Shown piece by piece: positions 1-8,208 of a stretch of DNA of 64,000 bases (within the stretch, counting starts at the first letter, position 1; each line of letters begins with the position of its first letter). The DNA is from Sphingorhabdus contaminans (GTDB lineage: Bacteria; Pseudomonadota; Alphaproteobacteria; Sphingomonadales; Sphingomonadaceae): contig NZ_VKKU01000001.1 in assembly GCF_007280415.1 (NCBI RefSeq), positions 248,001 to 312,000 on the forward strand, written 5' to 3'. The translations under genes were made by a program, and so were the position numbers. Below the pieces are notes generated by a model, which saw nothing but the letters and a program-made list of their open reading frames with translations, had not been told where the DNA came from and did not search any database.

Positions 1-1115
1 TTCGGCTGGTCAATGACGGACGCTGGAAAATGGCGCGCGCAATCTGCGCCTCCCTGGCCGGAGAGCAGGGCAGTGCCACCGCATTCATAAATCAGGGCCG
101 CTACCAGGGGTGGGTTCGGGGCGTCGATTACCGCCTGACCGAGAAAGCCGTTGGTGCCGGTATCAACGGCCGCCGGTCGGTAAAGATCGAATGGGAAGGC
201 GTCGAAGGGATGAACCCATGGCGCTTTGGTCTCGCTTCGGCGACCGGACTGGAACCACCGGACAGGCTATTCGCTAAGAGCGGCCGACAAATGGCAGGCT
301 GGCGTGTGCAACTGCCGATGTTCCAGGCTGCGATCCGTGCGAAATATGCCCCCCAGGCGGCTGCATTGGGAATATATTCCAACCGGGAAATGGTTGACCT
401 CTATGGTCAGGTTATCGATGATACAGAGGCCCCTGATCCTGTAAAAAGCCGCGCGGAAGGTTTGCGTTCAGCCTACACAGCCTCGGGCGATGCCGCCAAA
501 GTTGCTGCGATGGCATCGCTATGGACCGGTGCCACCGCTGGTGCGGATTACCACGGCGCGTTGGTCATGACAGCACGGGCGGCGGCCCTGATCAGGCCGG
601 ACGAAGCCCATGCCGGGGCTGCCGACCAACTGATTGCCTCCATGCTGACTGCCGGACTGGATCGCAATGCTGCGGCATGGTCAAACATAGTTGATGAAGG
701 CACTTTGGGTTGGGCGCTGCTTGCGCTGGGGTCTCCCACCAATGTGGTGTCGGTCGATTCAGGTGCGCTCGGTGACTTTTACAGCGGCGACGATAGCGAA
801 AAGGCACATAAATCGGCTCTGCTGCTCGCAGGCCTTGCAGGACTGGGACGTGTTGACTCCGGGGCTCAGTCGGATTTCGGACGCGATCTTGAAATAAATG
901 TGACGCGCCAGACGCCGTGGAGCCGTGCAATCACTTCGGCCGCCGAACGCGGGGAGCAAGGAACCGTTGCCTTGATGGCTCTTGCCGGAATGCAAGCACC
1001 AAACTGGGCTTTGGTGCCTGCAAACCATCTCTATTATATTGTACGCTCGCTCAAGCAGGTCGGGTTGGAGGCAGAGGCGCGAATGATTGCGGCCGAGGCT
1101 GTAGCCTTCGGTTGA
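1..1115 (+). CDS. Unrecognised protein, truncated at 5' end by window edge
   Basis: The frame is open from base 3 through the first internal ATG at 30, so the true start lies outside the window. The visible part is about 371 residues, alanine-rich and mostly predicted helical, with no signal peptide, membrane segment or catalytic motif that I can name. The stop codon at 1113-1115 directly abuts the ATG of xerD, so the two are probably co-transcribed. I do not recognise the family; the helical character would suit a repeat-type scaffold, but that is only an impression. Confidence 0.75.
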   Translation, partial: RLVNDGRWKMARAICASLAGEQGSATAFINQGRYQGWVRGVDYRLTEKAVGAGINGRRSVKIEWEGVEGMNPWRFGLASATGLEPPDRLFAKSGRQMAGWRVQLPMFQAAIRAKYAPQAAALGIYSNREMVDLYGQVIDDTEAPDPVKSRAEGLRSAYTASGDAAKVAAMASLWTGATAGADYHGALVMTARAAALIRPDEAHAGAADQLIASMLTAGLDRNAAAWSNIVDEGTLGWALLALGSPTNVVSVDSGALGDFYSGDDSEKAHKSALLLAGLAGLGRVDSGAQSDFGRDLEINVTRQTPWSRAITSAAERGEQGTVALMALAGMQAPNWALVPANHLYYIVRSLKQVGLEAEARMIAAEAVAFG

Positions 1116-2042
1116 ATGTCCTCGAACGACACGAACCTGATTGATCGTTTCCTTGAAATGATGGCGGCCGAGCGCGGGGTCGCCCGCAACACTCTTCTGG
1201 CCTATCAAAGCGACCTGAGTGCAGCATCCAACTTGACAGGAGGAAGGCTTGCCACCGCCAATGCCGCTGTTTTGGCCGATCTTGCCCGCCAATGGGGCGG
1301 TCTGGCCAACAGCTCTGTAGCGCGTAAGGTTTCCGCACTTCGTCGATTCTATGCCTTTTTGCAGGAAGAGGGACTGCGGGAGGATAACCCGTCTTCGGCA
1401 TTGCCCAAACCGTCGCTGGGACGCGCACTGCCCAAAATTCTGGACACCCATGAAGTCGACCTGCTTTTCCAGACGGTGGAACAGGCTTTGTCGAAACCCG
1501 ATCCCGGCGAAAAGGACTATCGCCTCGCGGCGCTGGTCGAGCTTCTTTACGGATCAGGGTTGCGCGCAACGGAATTAGTATCTCTGCCGCGCAGTTCCGT
1601 TGTTTCGGACCGGCCTTTCATTATTCTGACCGGGAAAGGCAACAAGGAACGGCTGGTTCCCATTTCGGACAGGGCGCGACAGGCGGTTGGTGCTTGGCTG
1701 GCCTTTGTGCCCAAGGATTCCCGCTATCTCTTTCCGTCGCGCGGAAAGCATATCAGCCGTATCCGGCTATACCAGATTATCAAATCGCTTGCGGCCAAGG
1801 CCGGGCTTGATCCCGACAAGATAAGCCCGCATGTATTGCGCCATGCCTTTGCAACGCATTTATTGGCCGGCGGCGCCAATTTACGGGCTTTGCAGGCGAT
1901 GCTGGGCCATGCCGACATCGCCACGACGCAAATTTATACCCATGTCGACAGCAGCCGGCTCGTCGAACTTGTGAACAAGCGCCATCCTTTGGCAAACCGC
2001 ACGTTGACCCGGGGCGCTTCAGGTTCTAACCCGCTGGCATGA
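1116..2042 (+). CDS. xerD: Site-specific tyrosine recombinase XerD
   Basis: Chromosome dimer resolution recombinase acting with XerC at dif. The 308-residue length is typical. The N-terminal SAM-like DNA-binding domain covers about residues 5-90. The catalytic domain shows the full set of active residues: R150 in GSGLRATE, K174 in TGKGNKER, H239 and R242 in [11 protein letters not shown]265 in LGHADI and the nucleophile Y274 in TQIYTHV. It starts immediately after the stop of the preceding gene and overlaps accA by four bases (ATGA). The neighbourhood with accA and the absence of mobile-element genes argue for the housekeeping recombinase rather than an island integrase. XerC versus XerD was decided by context and could be checked by phylogeny. 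Confidence 0.9.
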   Translation: MSSNDTNLIDRFLEMMAAERGVARNTLLAYQSDLSAASNLTGGRLATANAAVLADLARQWGGLANSSVARKVSALRRFYAFLQEEGLREDNPSSALPKPSLGRALPKILDTHEVDLLFQTVEQALSKPDPGEKDYRLAALVELLYGSGLRATELVSLPRSSVVSDRPFIILTGKGNKERLVPISDRARQAVGAWLAFVPKDSRYLFPSRGKHISRIRLYQIIKSLAAKAGLDPDKISPHVLRHAFATHLLAGGANLRALQAMLGHADIATTQIYTHVDSSRLVELVNKRHPLANRTLTRGASGSNPLA

Positions 2043-2983
2043 CCGTCTATCTGGATTTCGAAAAGCCCATCGCGGCGTTGGAAGCGCGTATCATTGAGCT
2101 ACAGGAAGCTGCCGATGAAAGTGAAGTCGACGTTGGCGCGGAAATTAGCAAATTGCGTGACAAGGCCGACAAGCAGCTGAAAGACACGTACAGCAAGCTG
2201 ACGGCCTGGCAGAAAACGCAAGTCGCCCGGCATCCCGAGCGTCCACATTTCAAGCATTTTATCGCGTCGATTTTTGACGATTTCCTTCCCCTCGCCGGAG
2301 ACCGGGCCTTTGCCGATGACCAGGCCATTTTGGGCGGCCTTGCGCGGCTCAGTGGTCGCAGGGTGATGGTGATCGGTCATGAAAAGGGCGACGACACACA
2401 AAGCCGCCTGCGCCATAATTTCGGCATGGGAAAACCGGAAGGTTACCGCAAGGCCATTCGTCTGATGGAACTGGCCGACAGATTTTCGATACCTGTGGTC
2501 AGCCTTGTGGACACTTCCGGAGCCTTTCCCGGCATACAGGCAGAAGAACGCGGCCAGGCCGAAGCGATTGCCCGTTCGACGGAGAAATGCCTGCAACTGG
2601 GGGTCCCCATGATCGCCTGCATCGTGGGTGAAGGCGGTTCCGGCGGTGCGGTCGCGCTGGCGGCGGCGGACCGGGTGCTGATGTTTGAACATGCTGTCTA
2701 TTCCGTCATTTCGCCCGAAGGCTGTGCATCCATCTTGTGGCGCACCGGCGACAAGGCGGCCGACGCGGCGCAGGCCATGAAGATGACCGCCGAAGATCTG
2801 AAATCCCTCGGCGTGATTGACCGCATCGTCAAAGAACCGATGGGCGGCGCCCACCGCGACCATGGCATGGCGGCGGCATCGCTGGGCAAGGCAATCGGCG
2901 AAGAGCTGGACGCTCTGTCCGCCTTCAGCAGCAAAGAACTTTTGCAGCAGCGGCGCGCCAAATTCCTCGCAATGGGTGCCTGA
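2039..2983 (+). CDS. accA: Acetyl-CoA carboxylase carboxyltransferase subunit alpha
   Basis: Alpha subunit of the carboxyltransferase half of acetyl-CoA carboxylase, which makes malonyl-CoA for fatty acid synthesis in the cytoplasm with AccD, AccB and AccC. At 314 residues it has the normal family length. A helical N-terminal region (to about residue 80) is followed by the crotonase-like fold. Diagnostic segments are [28 protein letters not shown], the oxyanion glycine stretch GEGGSGGA and [11 protein letters not shown]. It overlaps xerD by ATGA, so translation is probably coupled. No oddities were seen. Confidence 0.97.
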   Translation: MTVYLDFEKPIAALEARIIELQEAADESEVDVGAEISKLRDKADKQLKDTYSKLTAWQKTQVARHPERPHFKHFIASIFDDFLPLAGDRAFADDQAILGGLARLSGRRVMVIGHEKGDDTQSRLRHNFGMGKPEGYRKAIRLMELADRFSIPVVSLVDTSGAFPGIQAEERGQAEAIARSTEKCLQLGVPMIACIVGEGGSGGAVALAAADRVLMFEHAVYSVISPEGCASILWRTGDKAADAAQAMKMTAEDLKSLGVIDRIVKEPMGGAHRDHGMAAASLGKAIGEELDALSAFSSKELLQQRRAKFLAMGA

Positions 2984-3078
2984 TTTTTCGGAGGTAAGCC
3001 CTTGCTGCGGGTCGAGATTTTACGCCCGCGGAACATAATTCATGCTATTCTGGTTCTCGCGACCCAAGGAGACCCTAT

Positions 3079-4575
3079 ATGCATGTGACCAGGAAGACTT
3101 TGATTTTGGGCGGGGCAATAATGTCGCTGGCGGCCCTGAATACCGCCACACCCGTCGCGGCGCAGAAAAAATCCGTCGCCGCCGTGCCCAAACCTTTCAC
3201 GGCACAGGAAAAGTCTGAAGGCGCCAAATATCATCCTGAAATCCTGAAAGAATTTGGCGGCGCCATGCAAAGTCCGCAGACGGCCTATGTGGTGCGCGTG
3301 GGCAAGGGGATCGCCGTGCAATCCGGGCTGGGCAATGCCGAAAGCGACTTTACGGTCACGCTGCTCAATTCCCCGGTGAACAATGCCTTCGCGATTCCCG
3401 GCGGCTATGTTTACATCACGCGGCAACTGGTCGCGCTTTGCAACAGCGAGGCGGAGATGGCCGGCGTTCTGGGCCATGAAGTCGGCCATACGGCGGCCCG
3501 CCACAGCCAGAAGCGGCAGAAAAATGCAACGATTGCAAATATCCTGGGCGTAGGCGGTTCCATATTGGGTGCGGTAATTGGCGACAGTGGCGGCTTGCTC
3601 GGCGCGCTGGGTGGTGGACTCAAGCAATATTCAGGCACGCTTGCCCAGTTGTTCAGCCTGAAATATTCCCGCGGCCAGGAAGAGGAGGCCGATGATTATG
3701 GCATCCGCTATCTCAGCAAGGCCGGTTATGATCCTACGGCGCTATCATCGATGCTGAACTCGCTGGCATTGCAAACCGCGGTCGATGTCCGGGTGTCCGG
3801 GATGGGCGATAACCGGGTGCCCGAATGGGCGAGTACCCATCCCGATCCCGCACGACGGGTCGTACGCGCTGCAAACGGCGCGAAAGCCTATCCGGCCAGC
3901 AGCGTGCGCAAGGCAGATTCGCATTTGGCGGCCATCAACGGAATGCTCTATGGCGACGATCCTGCCCAGGGCGTGGTGGAAGGGCAGGAGTTTCTGCATC
4001 CGCTCATCAAGATGAAGTTCACCGCCCCAACCGGATTCGGGATGCAGAACGGGACAGATGCGGTGTCCATCAATGGGAACAGCGGTAAAGCGATTTTCGC
4101 GCAAGGCTATTTCAACGGCGATCGTCAGGCTTATGTGGCCGCGGCTTTCAAGTCGGTGTCAGGACAGAATATGTCCATACCGGTGGGGGATATTCGCCAG
4201 ACGACGGTCAACGGCATACCGGCCTTTTATTCGTCCACCATTGTCAACACACAGCAGGGCGCGCGCGAGGTGACGGTGTTTGCCTATGAATGGGGCGGCA
4301 ATGTCGGCTATCATTTCATCACGATCACGGCCGCCAATTCCACTCCGTTCAATTCCATGTTCAGCAGCATGGCACGTCTGTCGGATTCTCAGGCAGCGGC
4401 CATCAAACCGCGCAAATTGCGTGTCGTGACCGTGGCAAAGGGTGATACCCTTTCGTCCCTGTCGTCGCGCATGGCCTATACATCGCTGCAGACGGAACGG
4501 TTTCGGGCGCTGAATGGCCTTTCTGCCAATCAAAATGTGACGATAGGACAGAAAGTCAAAATAGTTACCTATTGA
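3079..4575 (+). CDS. Exported M48 family zinc metallopeptidase with C-terminal LysM-like domain
   Basis: Secreted or periplasmic metalloprotease of the BepA/YfgC-like M48 type, probably in envelope quality control. An N-terminal signal peptide spans about residues 1-28 (ending AAQ). The zinc site is H133-E134-xx-H137 in GHEVGHTAARHS, with the third ligand in EEEADDYG near residue 203. A glycine-rich hydrophobic stretch lies between them (155-180). The last ~50 residues (VVTVAKGDTLSSLSSRM ... IGQKVKIV) form a LysM-like module, which suggests peptidoglycan association. At 498 residues it is longer than simple M48 peptidases because of a central domain and this tail. It is transcribed alone and ends just before a strong hairpin at 4600. 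A GGAG-type ribosome site (aaggagacc) precedes the ATG. Confidence 0.9.
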   Translation: MHVTRKTLILGGAIMSLAALNTATPVAAQKKSVAAVPKPFTAQEKSEGAKYHPEILKEFGGAMQSPQTAYVVRVGKGIAVQSGLGNAESDFTVTLLNSPVNNAFAIPGGYVYITRQLVALCNSEAEMAGVLGHEVGHTAARHSQKRQKNATIANILGVGGSILGAVIGDSGGLLGALGGGLKQYSGTLAQLFSLKYSRGQEEEADDYGIRYLSKAGYDPTALSSMLNSLALQTAVDVRVSGMGDNRVPEWASTHPDPARRVVRAANGAKAYPASSVRKADSHLAAINGMLYGDDPAQGVVEGQEFLHPLIKMKFTAPTGFGMQNGTDAVSINGNSGKAIFAQGYFNGDRQAYVAAAFKSVSGQNMSIPVGDIRQTTVNGIPAFYSSTIVNTQQGAREVTVFAYEWGGNVGYHFITITAANSTPFNSMFSSMARLSDSQAAAIKPRKLRVVTVAKGDTLSSLSSRMAYTSLQTERFRALNGLSANQNVTIGQKVKIVTY

Positions 4576-4599
4576 TGTCGAGTAATCGACAACAAAAAA

Positions 4600-4623
4600 G
4601 GGCGGTAACCGAAGTTACCGCCC
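4600..4623. terminator. Bidirectional Rho-independent terminator
   Basis: A perfect 10-bp stem (gggcggtaac / gttaccgccc) with a CGAA tetraloop sits between the convergent M48 peptidase and Flp pilin genes. On the minus strand the stem is followed by a run of six T, so it is strongest for the pilin transcript. On the plus strand it is followed by tctattt. Confidence 0.9.
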
Positions 4624-4668
4624 TCTATTTCCTGTCAGGTAACTAGTACCCGATCAGAACAGCTTCTA

Positions 4669-4827
4669 TTAGAGGCTGTTGCTGACTTCAGTGAACGTGT
4701 TCGACAGGTTGTTGCCGAGGCTGCCCATTGCAGTGATAGCTGCAACTGCGATCAGAGCGGCGATCAGGCCGTATTCAATTGCAGTCGCGCCGTCTTCGTT
4801 CTTGAAGAGTTTCTTGATAACTTTCAT
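4669..4827 (-). CDS. Flp/Fap-type pilin (52 aa)
   Basis: A very short gene encoding a type IVb (Flp) prepilin. The translation has a basic leader MKVIKKLFKNEDG followed by ATAIEYGLIAALIAV, the canonical G/A prepilin-peptidase cleavage site with Glu at +5 and a hydrophobic helix, then a short polar tail ending VSNSL. The start is supported by CAGGAG eight bases upstream of ATG. It lies downstream of a second, divergent pilin and upstream of a strong terminator on the same strand. No tad/cpa assembly genes occur in the window, so the assembly machinery must be elsewhere. The gene is below common length cut-offs and easily missed. Confidence 0.92.
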   Translation of the reverse strand: MKVIKKLFKNEDGATAIEYGLIAALIAVAAITAMGSLGNNLSNTFTEVSNSL

Positions 4828-4940
4828 TTTAGGTCTCCTGTTGCTTGTTCAATTCACCCGAGCGGATATTTTTATTACTTATAAAACTATCCGACTTTGG
4901 CCTGATTATTCCCAAATCTATACCAAATCGTTAACGCCAC

Positions 4941-5114
4941 TTAGCTTGCATTAATAATTTTATTCGAAACCTGGTTCCACATACTCTTGGAACCTTCCCC
5001 GAATTCACCAAGTGATGCCACGATTGCGATAACAATCAGTGAAACAATCAAACCATACTCCACAGCCGTCGCCCCCTGTTCGCATCGCGTGATACGACGA
5101 ATTAGTTCCAACAT
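4941..5114 (-). CDS. Second Flp/Fap-type pilin (57 aa)
   Basis: Type IVb prepilin with leader MLELIRRITRCEQG, cleavage before ATAVEYGLIVSLIVIAI, and a polar tail ending NKIINAS. The frame can be extended 24 codons upstream to 5186, but the extension is not pilin-like and would intrude on the mutT promoter, so I use the ATG at 5114. It is only moderately similar to the neighbouring pilin, differing in the leader and the C-terminal half, and may be a minor or specialised pilin. The 113-base gap to the downstream pilin leaves room for a separate promoter. Confidence 0.88.
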   Translation of the reverse strand: MLELIRRITRCEQGATAVEYGLIVSLIVIAIVASLGEFGEGSKSMWNQVSNKIINAS

Positions 5115-5198
5115 CTCTGGCCCCACTTCTTTCCCTGGTTGCGAGCAGTCAGGATTTCCCACAGAAGCGTTAACAAAAACTTGCAAGGCGATGAGAAA

Positions 5199-5609
5199 AT
5201 GGAAAAAAATCCGACAATGCTGCTTGTGGTTGCTGCCGCGTTAACCAACGAAGTCGGTGAAATATTGCTGCAAAAGAGGCCCGAGGGGCGTCAAATGGCG
5301 GGGCTTTGGGAGTTCCCCGGCGGCAAGGTTGAAAGCGGCGAATCCCCCGAATCAGCATTGGTGCGCGAACTGAAAGAGGAACTTGGCATCGATGTAGACG
5401 GCCAAAATCTGATTCCTTTGACCTTTGCGAGCGCGCAAAATGGTGACCGGAATATGATTCTGCTCCTCTATCGCTGCACCCGTTGGCAGGGAGAGCCGAT
5501 CGCTTTGGAAAGTCCGGAGCTATGCTGGCGCACGGCGGCCAATATGCACGACCTACCAATGCCGCCCGCCGATGAACCTTTGGTGCGCTTTCTTGAAACT
5601 ATGACCTAG
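5199..5609 (+). CDS. mutT: MutT-like NUDIX hydrolase (8-oxo-dGTP diphosphatase)
   Basis: A 136-residue NUDIX protein that would hydrolyse oxidised nucleotides such as 8-oxo-dGTP. The Nudix box is intact: GGKVESGE followed by RELKEELGI, preceded by LWEFPGG, which is characteristic of MutT. The start at 5199 is preceded by AAGG; an in-frame upstream start at 5139 would add a non-conserved extension overlapping the pilin promoter. The gene is divergent from the pilin genes and its last four bases overlap the convergent methyltransferase gene. Confidence 0.88.
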   Translation: MEKNPTMLLVVAAALTNEVGEILLQKRPEGRQMAGLWEFPGGKVESGESPESALVRELKEELGIDVDGQNLIPLTFASAQNGDRNMILLLYRCTRWQGEPIALESPELCWRTAANMHDLPMPPADEPLVRFLETMT

Positions 5610-6463
5610 TCTTTACCGGATGGCCGCAAGATCGACGCCAGCGACACCTCGCCGCTGCCACGCCGGGCGGGTTTGGGCTGATTCGCCGATGGTGCCCAGC
5701 CGCTCAGGAACAGGTGCATGAACTGTTCTTCACACCGACCGCTTTGGTCGGCCGCGTCTTGCCAGGCGTGGTCCAGCCGGGCCAGATACTCACGTCCCAG
5801 ATAGCGGCGGGGCCCAGCCAGTGCATTGCCAATGCCCGCTTCGCGTATGTCCCGAACCAGCCTGCGCCAGTCGCCATAGCGAACGGGCAATATATCGCCG
5901 TCCGCAACGGGCAGGGTAAATCCTGCGCGTGACAGCAGGTCGGCGGCGCTGCGCAGGTCGATTTGCGGATGGATATGGGGTGTCGCAACCGGCGCTTCCG
6001 CCGCAACCATATGCGCTTTTAGCGTCGCAAGCGAACCTGCCCCGAACATATGCCCCAGAAACAGGCTATCGGGTTTCAGGATGTGCCGGATCTGGATCAG
6101 GGCACCGGGCAGATCGTTGACGCTGTCCAGCACGCCCCCAGATATGACCAGATCGAAACTGTGGGGTTCGAAAGGCAATCTGTCTTCTTCCGCCTGCCGC
6201 ATCGCCGGGGCTGACGGGTCTACAATATCGACTCTATGCACATTGCAGGTGCGTTCGCCCAGAATCTCCTGTGCGAAAGCCGCGATTGGGCCGATCATCA
6301 ACACGTCCTCAAAGGTTCGCGTTACCAGGGCCAGCCGCTCCGTCATCTCCTGCGCCACATAGTGCCAGAGAAAGGCGTCTGCCGCTTTGGATTGCGCACG
6401 TTGTCGCAAGGCATAGCGGCGCCGCCGGTCGAATATCTCGGGAGGTGTTTGGGATGACTTCAT
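5606..6463 (-). CDS. SAM-dependent methyltransferase-like protein (NDUFAF5/BioC-like)
   Basis: A 285-residue class I methyltransferase fold. The N-terminal segment with IFDRRRRYALRQRA and YVAQEMTERL matches the NDUFAF5-type proteins of alphaproteobacteria and mitochondria (complex I assembly, arginine hydroxylation of NDUFS7), usually annotated as BioC-like. The motif I region reads DVLMIGPIAAF and lacks the usual GxGxG pattern, so SAM binding may be altered. The motif IV-like segment LVISGGVLDSVNDLP and the C-terminal arginine-rich portion are retained. It is divergent from comF with only nine bases between starts. The exact substrate is inferred, not seen. Confidence 0.75.
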   Translation of the reverse strand: MKSSQTPPEIFDRRRRYALRQRAQSKAADAFLWHYVAQEMTERLALVTRTFEDVLMIGPIAAFAQEILGERTCNVHRVDIVDPSAPAMRQAEEDRLPFEPHSFDLVISGGVLDSVNDLPGALIQIRHILKPDSLFLGHMFGAGSLATLKAHMVAAEAPVATPHIHPQIDLRSAADLLSRAGFTLPVADGDILPVRYGDWRRLVRDIREAGIGNALAGPRRYLGREYLARLDHAWQDAADQSGRCEEQFMHLFLSGWAPSANQPKPARRGSGEVSLASILRPSGKD

Positions 6464-6472
6464 TTCTGTCTT

Positions 6473-7273
6473 GTGGAGATGTCCGCATTATCCGACAAGA
6501 GGGCGATGCGTTTGGTGCTCAAAATTGCAAAGCCGGTGCTGGACTACGCATTGCCCGAACGTTGCCCCGCCTGTGGGGATATCTCGACCGACGGAAACAA
6601 TTTTTGCGCGGCATGCTGGCCGGACATCCGGTTCCTGAACCCTCCCTGGTGCGATGGCTGTGCGCTACCGTTCGATTATGAACAGCCGGCAGGCGCGCGA
6701 TGCGCGTCCTGTCTCGCAGATCCGCCCGTCCATGACGGCATCCGCGCCGCCGTCGCCTATGATCATATGACCCGCAAGATTGCGCTGCGCCTTAAATATG
6801 GGGGGCGGATCGGACTGGCCCGGCTGATCGCCCGGCATCTCGTTCGCCATCTTCCATCGGACCGGACAGGCCTGGTTGTCGTTCCCGTCCCGCTTCATTG
6901 GACGCGCCTTTGGTCGCGCAGTTTCAACCAGTCGGCCTTGATTGCGCAGGAACTGGCCCGGCTTGCCGGGCTGCACTACGCCCCGGATTTGCTGCTGCGT
7001 ACCAAACGCACACCCAGTTTGCGGGGGCTTTCGGGAAAGGCGCGGCGTAAAACGGTTGCAAATGTATTTCGAACCAATCCCGCCAAGGCGCATCTTCTAT
7101 CGGGTGCGCGGATCATATTGGTCGACGATGTTCTGACAACGGGCGCGACAAGCAATGGATGCGTAAAGACGCTGAAAAAGGCGGGCGCCGCTTGGGTTCA
7201 ACTTTTTTGCTGGGCGCGGGCATTGCGGGATAATGGGGATGAACCGACCCGTTTTACAGCCGGTGATGCTTGA
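6473..7273 (+). CDS. comF: ComF family phosphoribosyltransferase-like protein
   Basis: A cytoplasmic ComF/GntX homologue, associated with DNA uptake and processing in competent bacteria. Two zinc-ribbon-like cysteine pairs come first (CPACGDIS...CAAC and CDGC...CASC, about residues 31-80). Then follow VVVPVPLHWTR and the type I phosphoribosyltransferase signature IILVDDVLTTGAT near residue 220. The first start is GTG at 6473, with ATG at 6479 and 6506 as alternatives; no ribosome site settles it. At 266 residues it is the usual length. grxC and DUF1178 follow in the same direction. Confidence 0.88.
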   Translation: MEMSALSDKRAMRLVLKIAKPVLDYALPERCPACGDISTDGNNFCAACWPDIRFLNPPWCDGCALPFDYEQPAGARCASCLADPPVHDGIRAAVAYDHMTRKIALRLKYGGRIGLARLIARHLVRHLPSDRTGLVVVPVPLHWTRLWSRSFNQSALIAQELARLAGLHYAPDLLLRTKRTPSLRGLSGKARRKTVANVFRTNPAKAHLLSGARIILVDDVLTTGATSNGCVKTLKKAGAAWVQLFCWARALRDNGDEPTRFTAGDA

Positions 7274-7304
7274 CTTGGCAGCGCAGGCACACCATTTCAT
7301 GCAT

Positions 7305-7574
7305 ATGACAGCAAAAGTTGAAATCTACACCAAATTCGGATGCCCCTATTGTGTGCGGGCAAAGCACCTGCTCGAAACCAAGGGTGTGACCTATAGCGAA
7401 TATGACGTGACGATGGGCGGTCCCAAGCGCGATGAAATGGTTGCGCGTGCGCCGGGTGCGCGGACGGTACCGCAGATTTTCATCAATGATGTCGCGATCG
7501 GGGGCAGCGATGACCTTCGGGAACTGGATTATGAAGGCAAGCTAGATGCACTGCTTGCCGTTGCTGGCAACTGA
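7305..7574 (+). CDS. grxC: Glutaredoxin 3
   Basis: An 89-residue dithiol glutaredoxin that reduces protein disulfides and glutathione mixed disulfides. The redox motif CPYC is at residues 13-16, the TVPQIFIN cis-proline segment and the GGSDDL glutathione-binding segment are intact. The start at 7305 was chosen because it gives the family-length N terminus (MTAKVEIYTK); the frame extends upstream into comF without conservation. It is six bases upstream of the DUF1178 gene. In many alphaproteobacteria a nitrilase-family gene lies between these two and is absent here. Confidence 0.94.
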   Translation: MTAKVEIYTKFGCPYCVRAKHLLETKGVTYSEYDVTMGGPKRDEMVARAPGARTVPQIFINDVAIGGSDDLRELDYEGKLDALLAVAGN

Positions 7575-7580
7575 TACCGG

Positions 7581-8069
7581 ATGATCGCTTTTGATTTGAA
7601 GTGCGGCTCTGGCCATAGCTTTGAGGGCTGGTTCGCATCGTCACAAGATTTTGACAGGCAAAAGGCGGATGGACAACTCGTCTGCCCGCTGTGCAACGAC
7701 GCCAATGTGGAAAAGGCGTTGTCGGTACCCAATGTCGGACGCAAATCCAACCAGGGTACCGCTCTTGCTCCCCAACGACAGGTTGCCGCTGAACCGGTCT
7801 CGGGCGAGGTGATGAATGCACCCGCCTTGTCACCGGCAATGGTGGAAATGATGCAGAAGCTTGCCGTTGCCCAAGCCGAAATGTTGAAAGAATCCCAATG
7901 GGTGGGCCGCGATTTTGCCGATACCGCGCGCGCAATCCACTATGGGGAAGAGGCGGACCGGCTCATTCACGGTGAAACAAGCGTGGATGAAGCTGTTGCC
8001 CTGGCCGAAGAAGGCATCGCTGTTGCGCCGCTGCCTTTCCCCGTTGTGCCGCCGTCGGCAAAAAATTGA
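7581..8069 (+). CDS. DUF1178 family protein
   Basis: A 162-residue conserved alphaproteobacterial protein of unknown function. The N-terminal third has the family signature: MIAFDLKC, GHSFEGWF, and a zinc-ribbon-like CPLC with an upstream Cys at residue 8. The C-terminal half is helical and carries the conserved GRDFADTARAIHYGE segment. It sits directly after grxC and is probably co-transcribed with it. No function can be assigned from sequence. Confidence 0.88.
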   Translation: MIAFDLKCGSGHSFEGWFASSQDFDRQKADGQLVCPLCNDANVEKALSVPNVGRKSNQGTALAPQRQVAAEPVSGEVMNAPALSPAMVEMMQKLAVAQAEMLKESQWVGRDFADTARAIHYGEEADRLIHGETSVDEAVALAEEGIAVAPLPFPVVPPSAKN

Positions 8070-8104
8070 CCCGCCAGAATCGCACAGCTATGGAATGCCC
8101 CGGC

Positions 8105-8181
8105 GCACCCATAGCTCAGCAGGATAGAGCATCAGATTCCTAATCTGGGGGCCACTGGTTCGAATCCAGTTGGGTGCACCA
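8105..8181 (+). tRNA. tRNA-Arg (anticodon CCT)
   Basis: A full cloverleaf can be folded: acceptor GCACCCA/TGGGTGC, D stem GCTC/GAGC, anticodon stem TCAGA/TCTGG with loop TTCCTAA giving anticodon CCT at 8139-8141, and T arm ACTGG TTCGAAT CCAGT. The CCA end is encoded at 8179-8181. It reads AGG codons. It is immediately upstream of the 3' end of the minus-strand virB operon. Confidence 0.97.
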
Positions 8182-8208
8182 TTTTTCCAACAGTATAAAA
8201 GTGCGGGC

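Noticed and set aside
4830-4940. Possible CtrA-type site (TTAACG) upstream of the first Flp pilin
   Set aside because: Only one half-site is convincing; the second half of TTAA-N7-TTAA is missing.
8160-8181. tRNA-Arg 3' end as an island attachment site
   Set aside because: No matching direct repeat was seen near 16-21 kb and no integrase gene is present; xerD at 1116 looks like the housekeeping enzyme.
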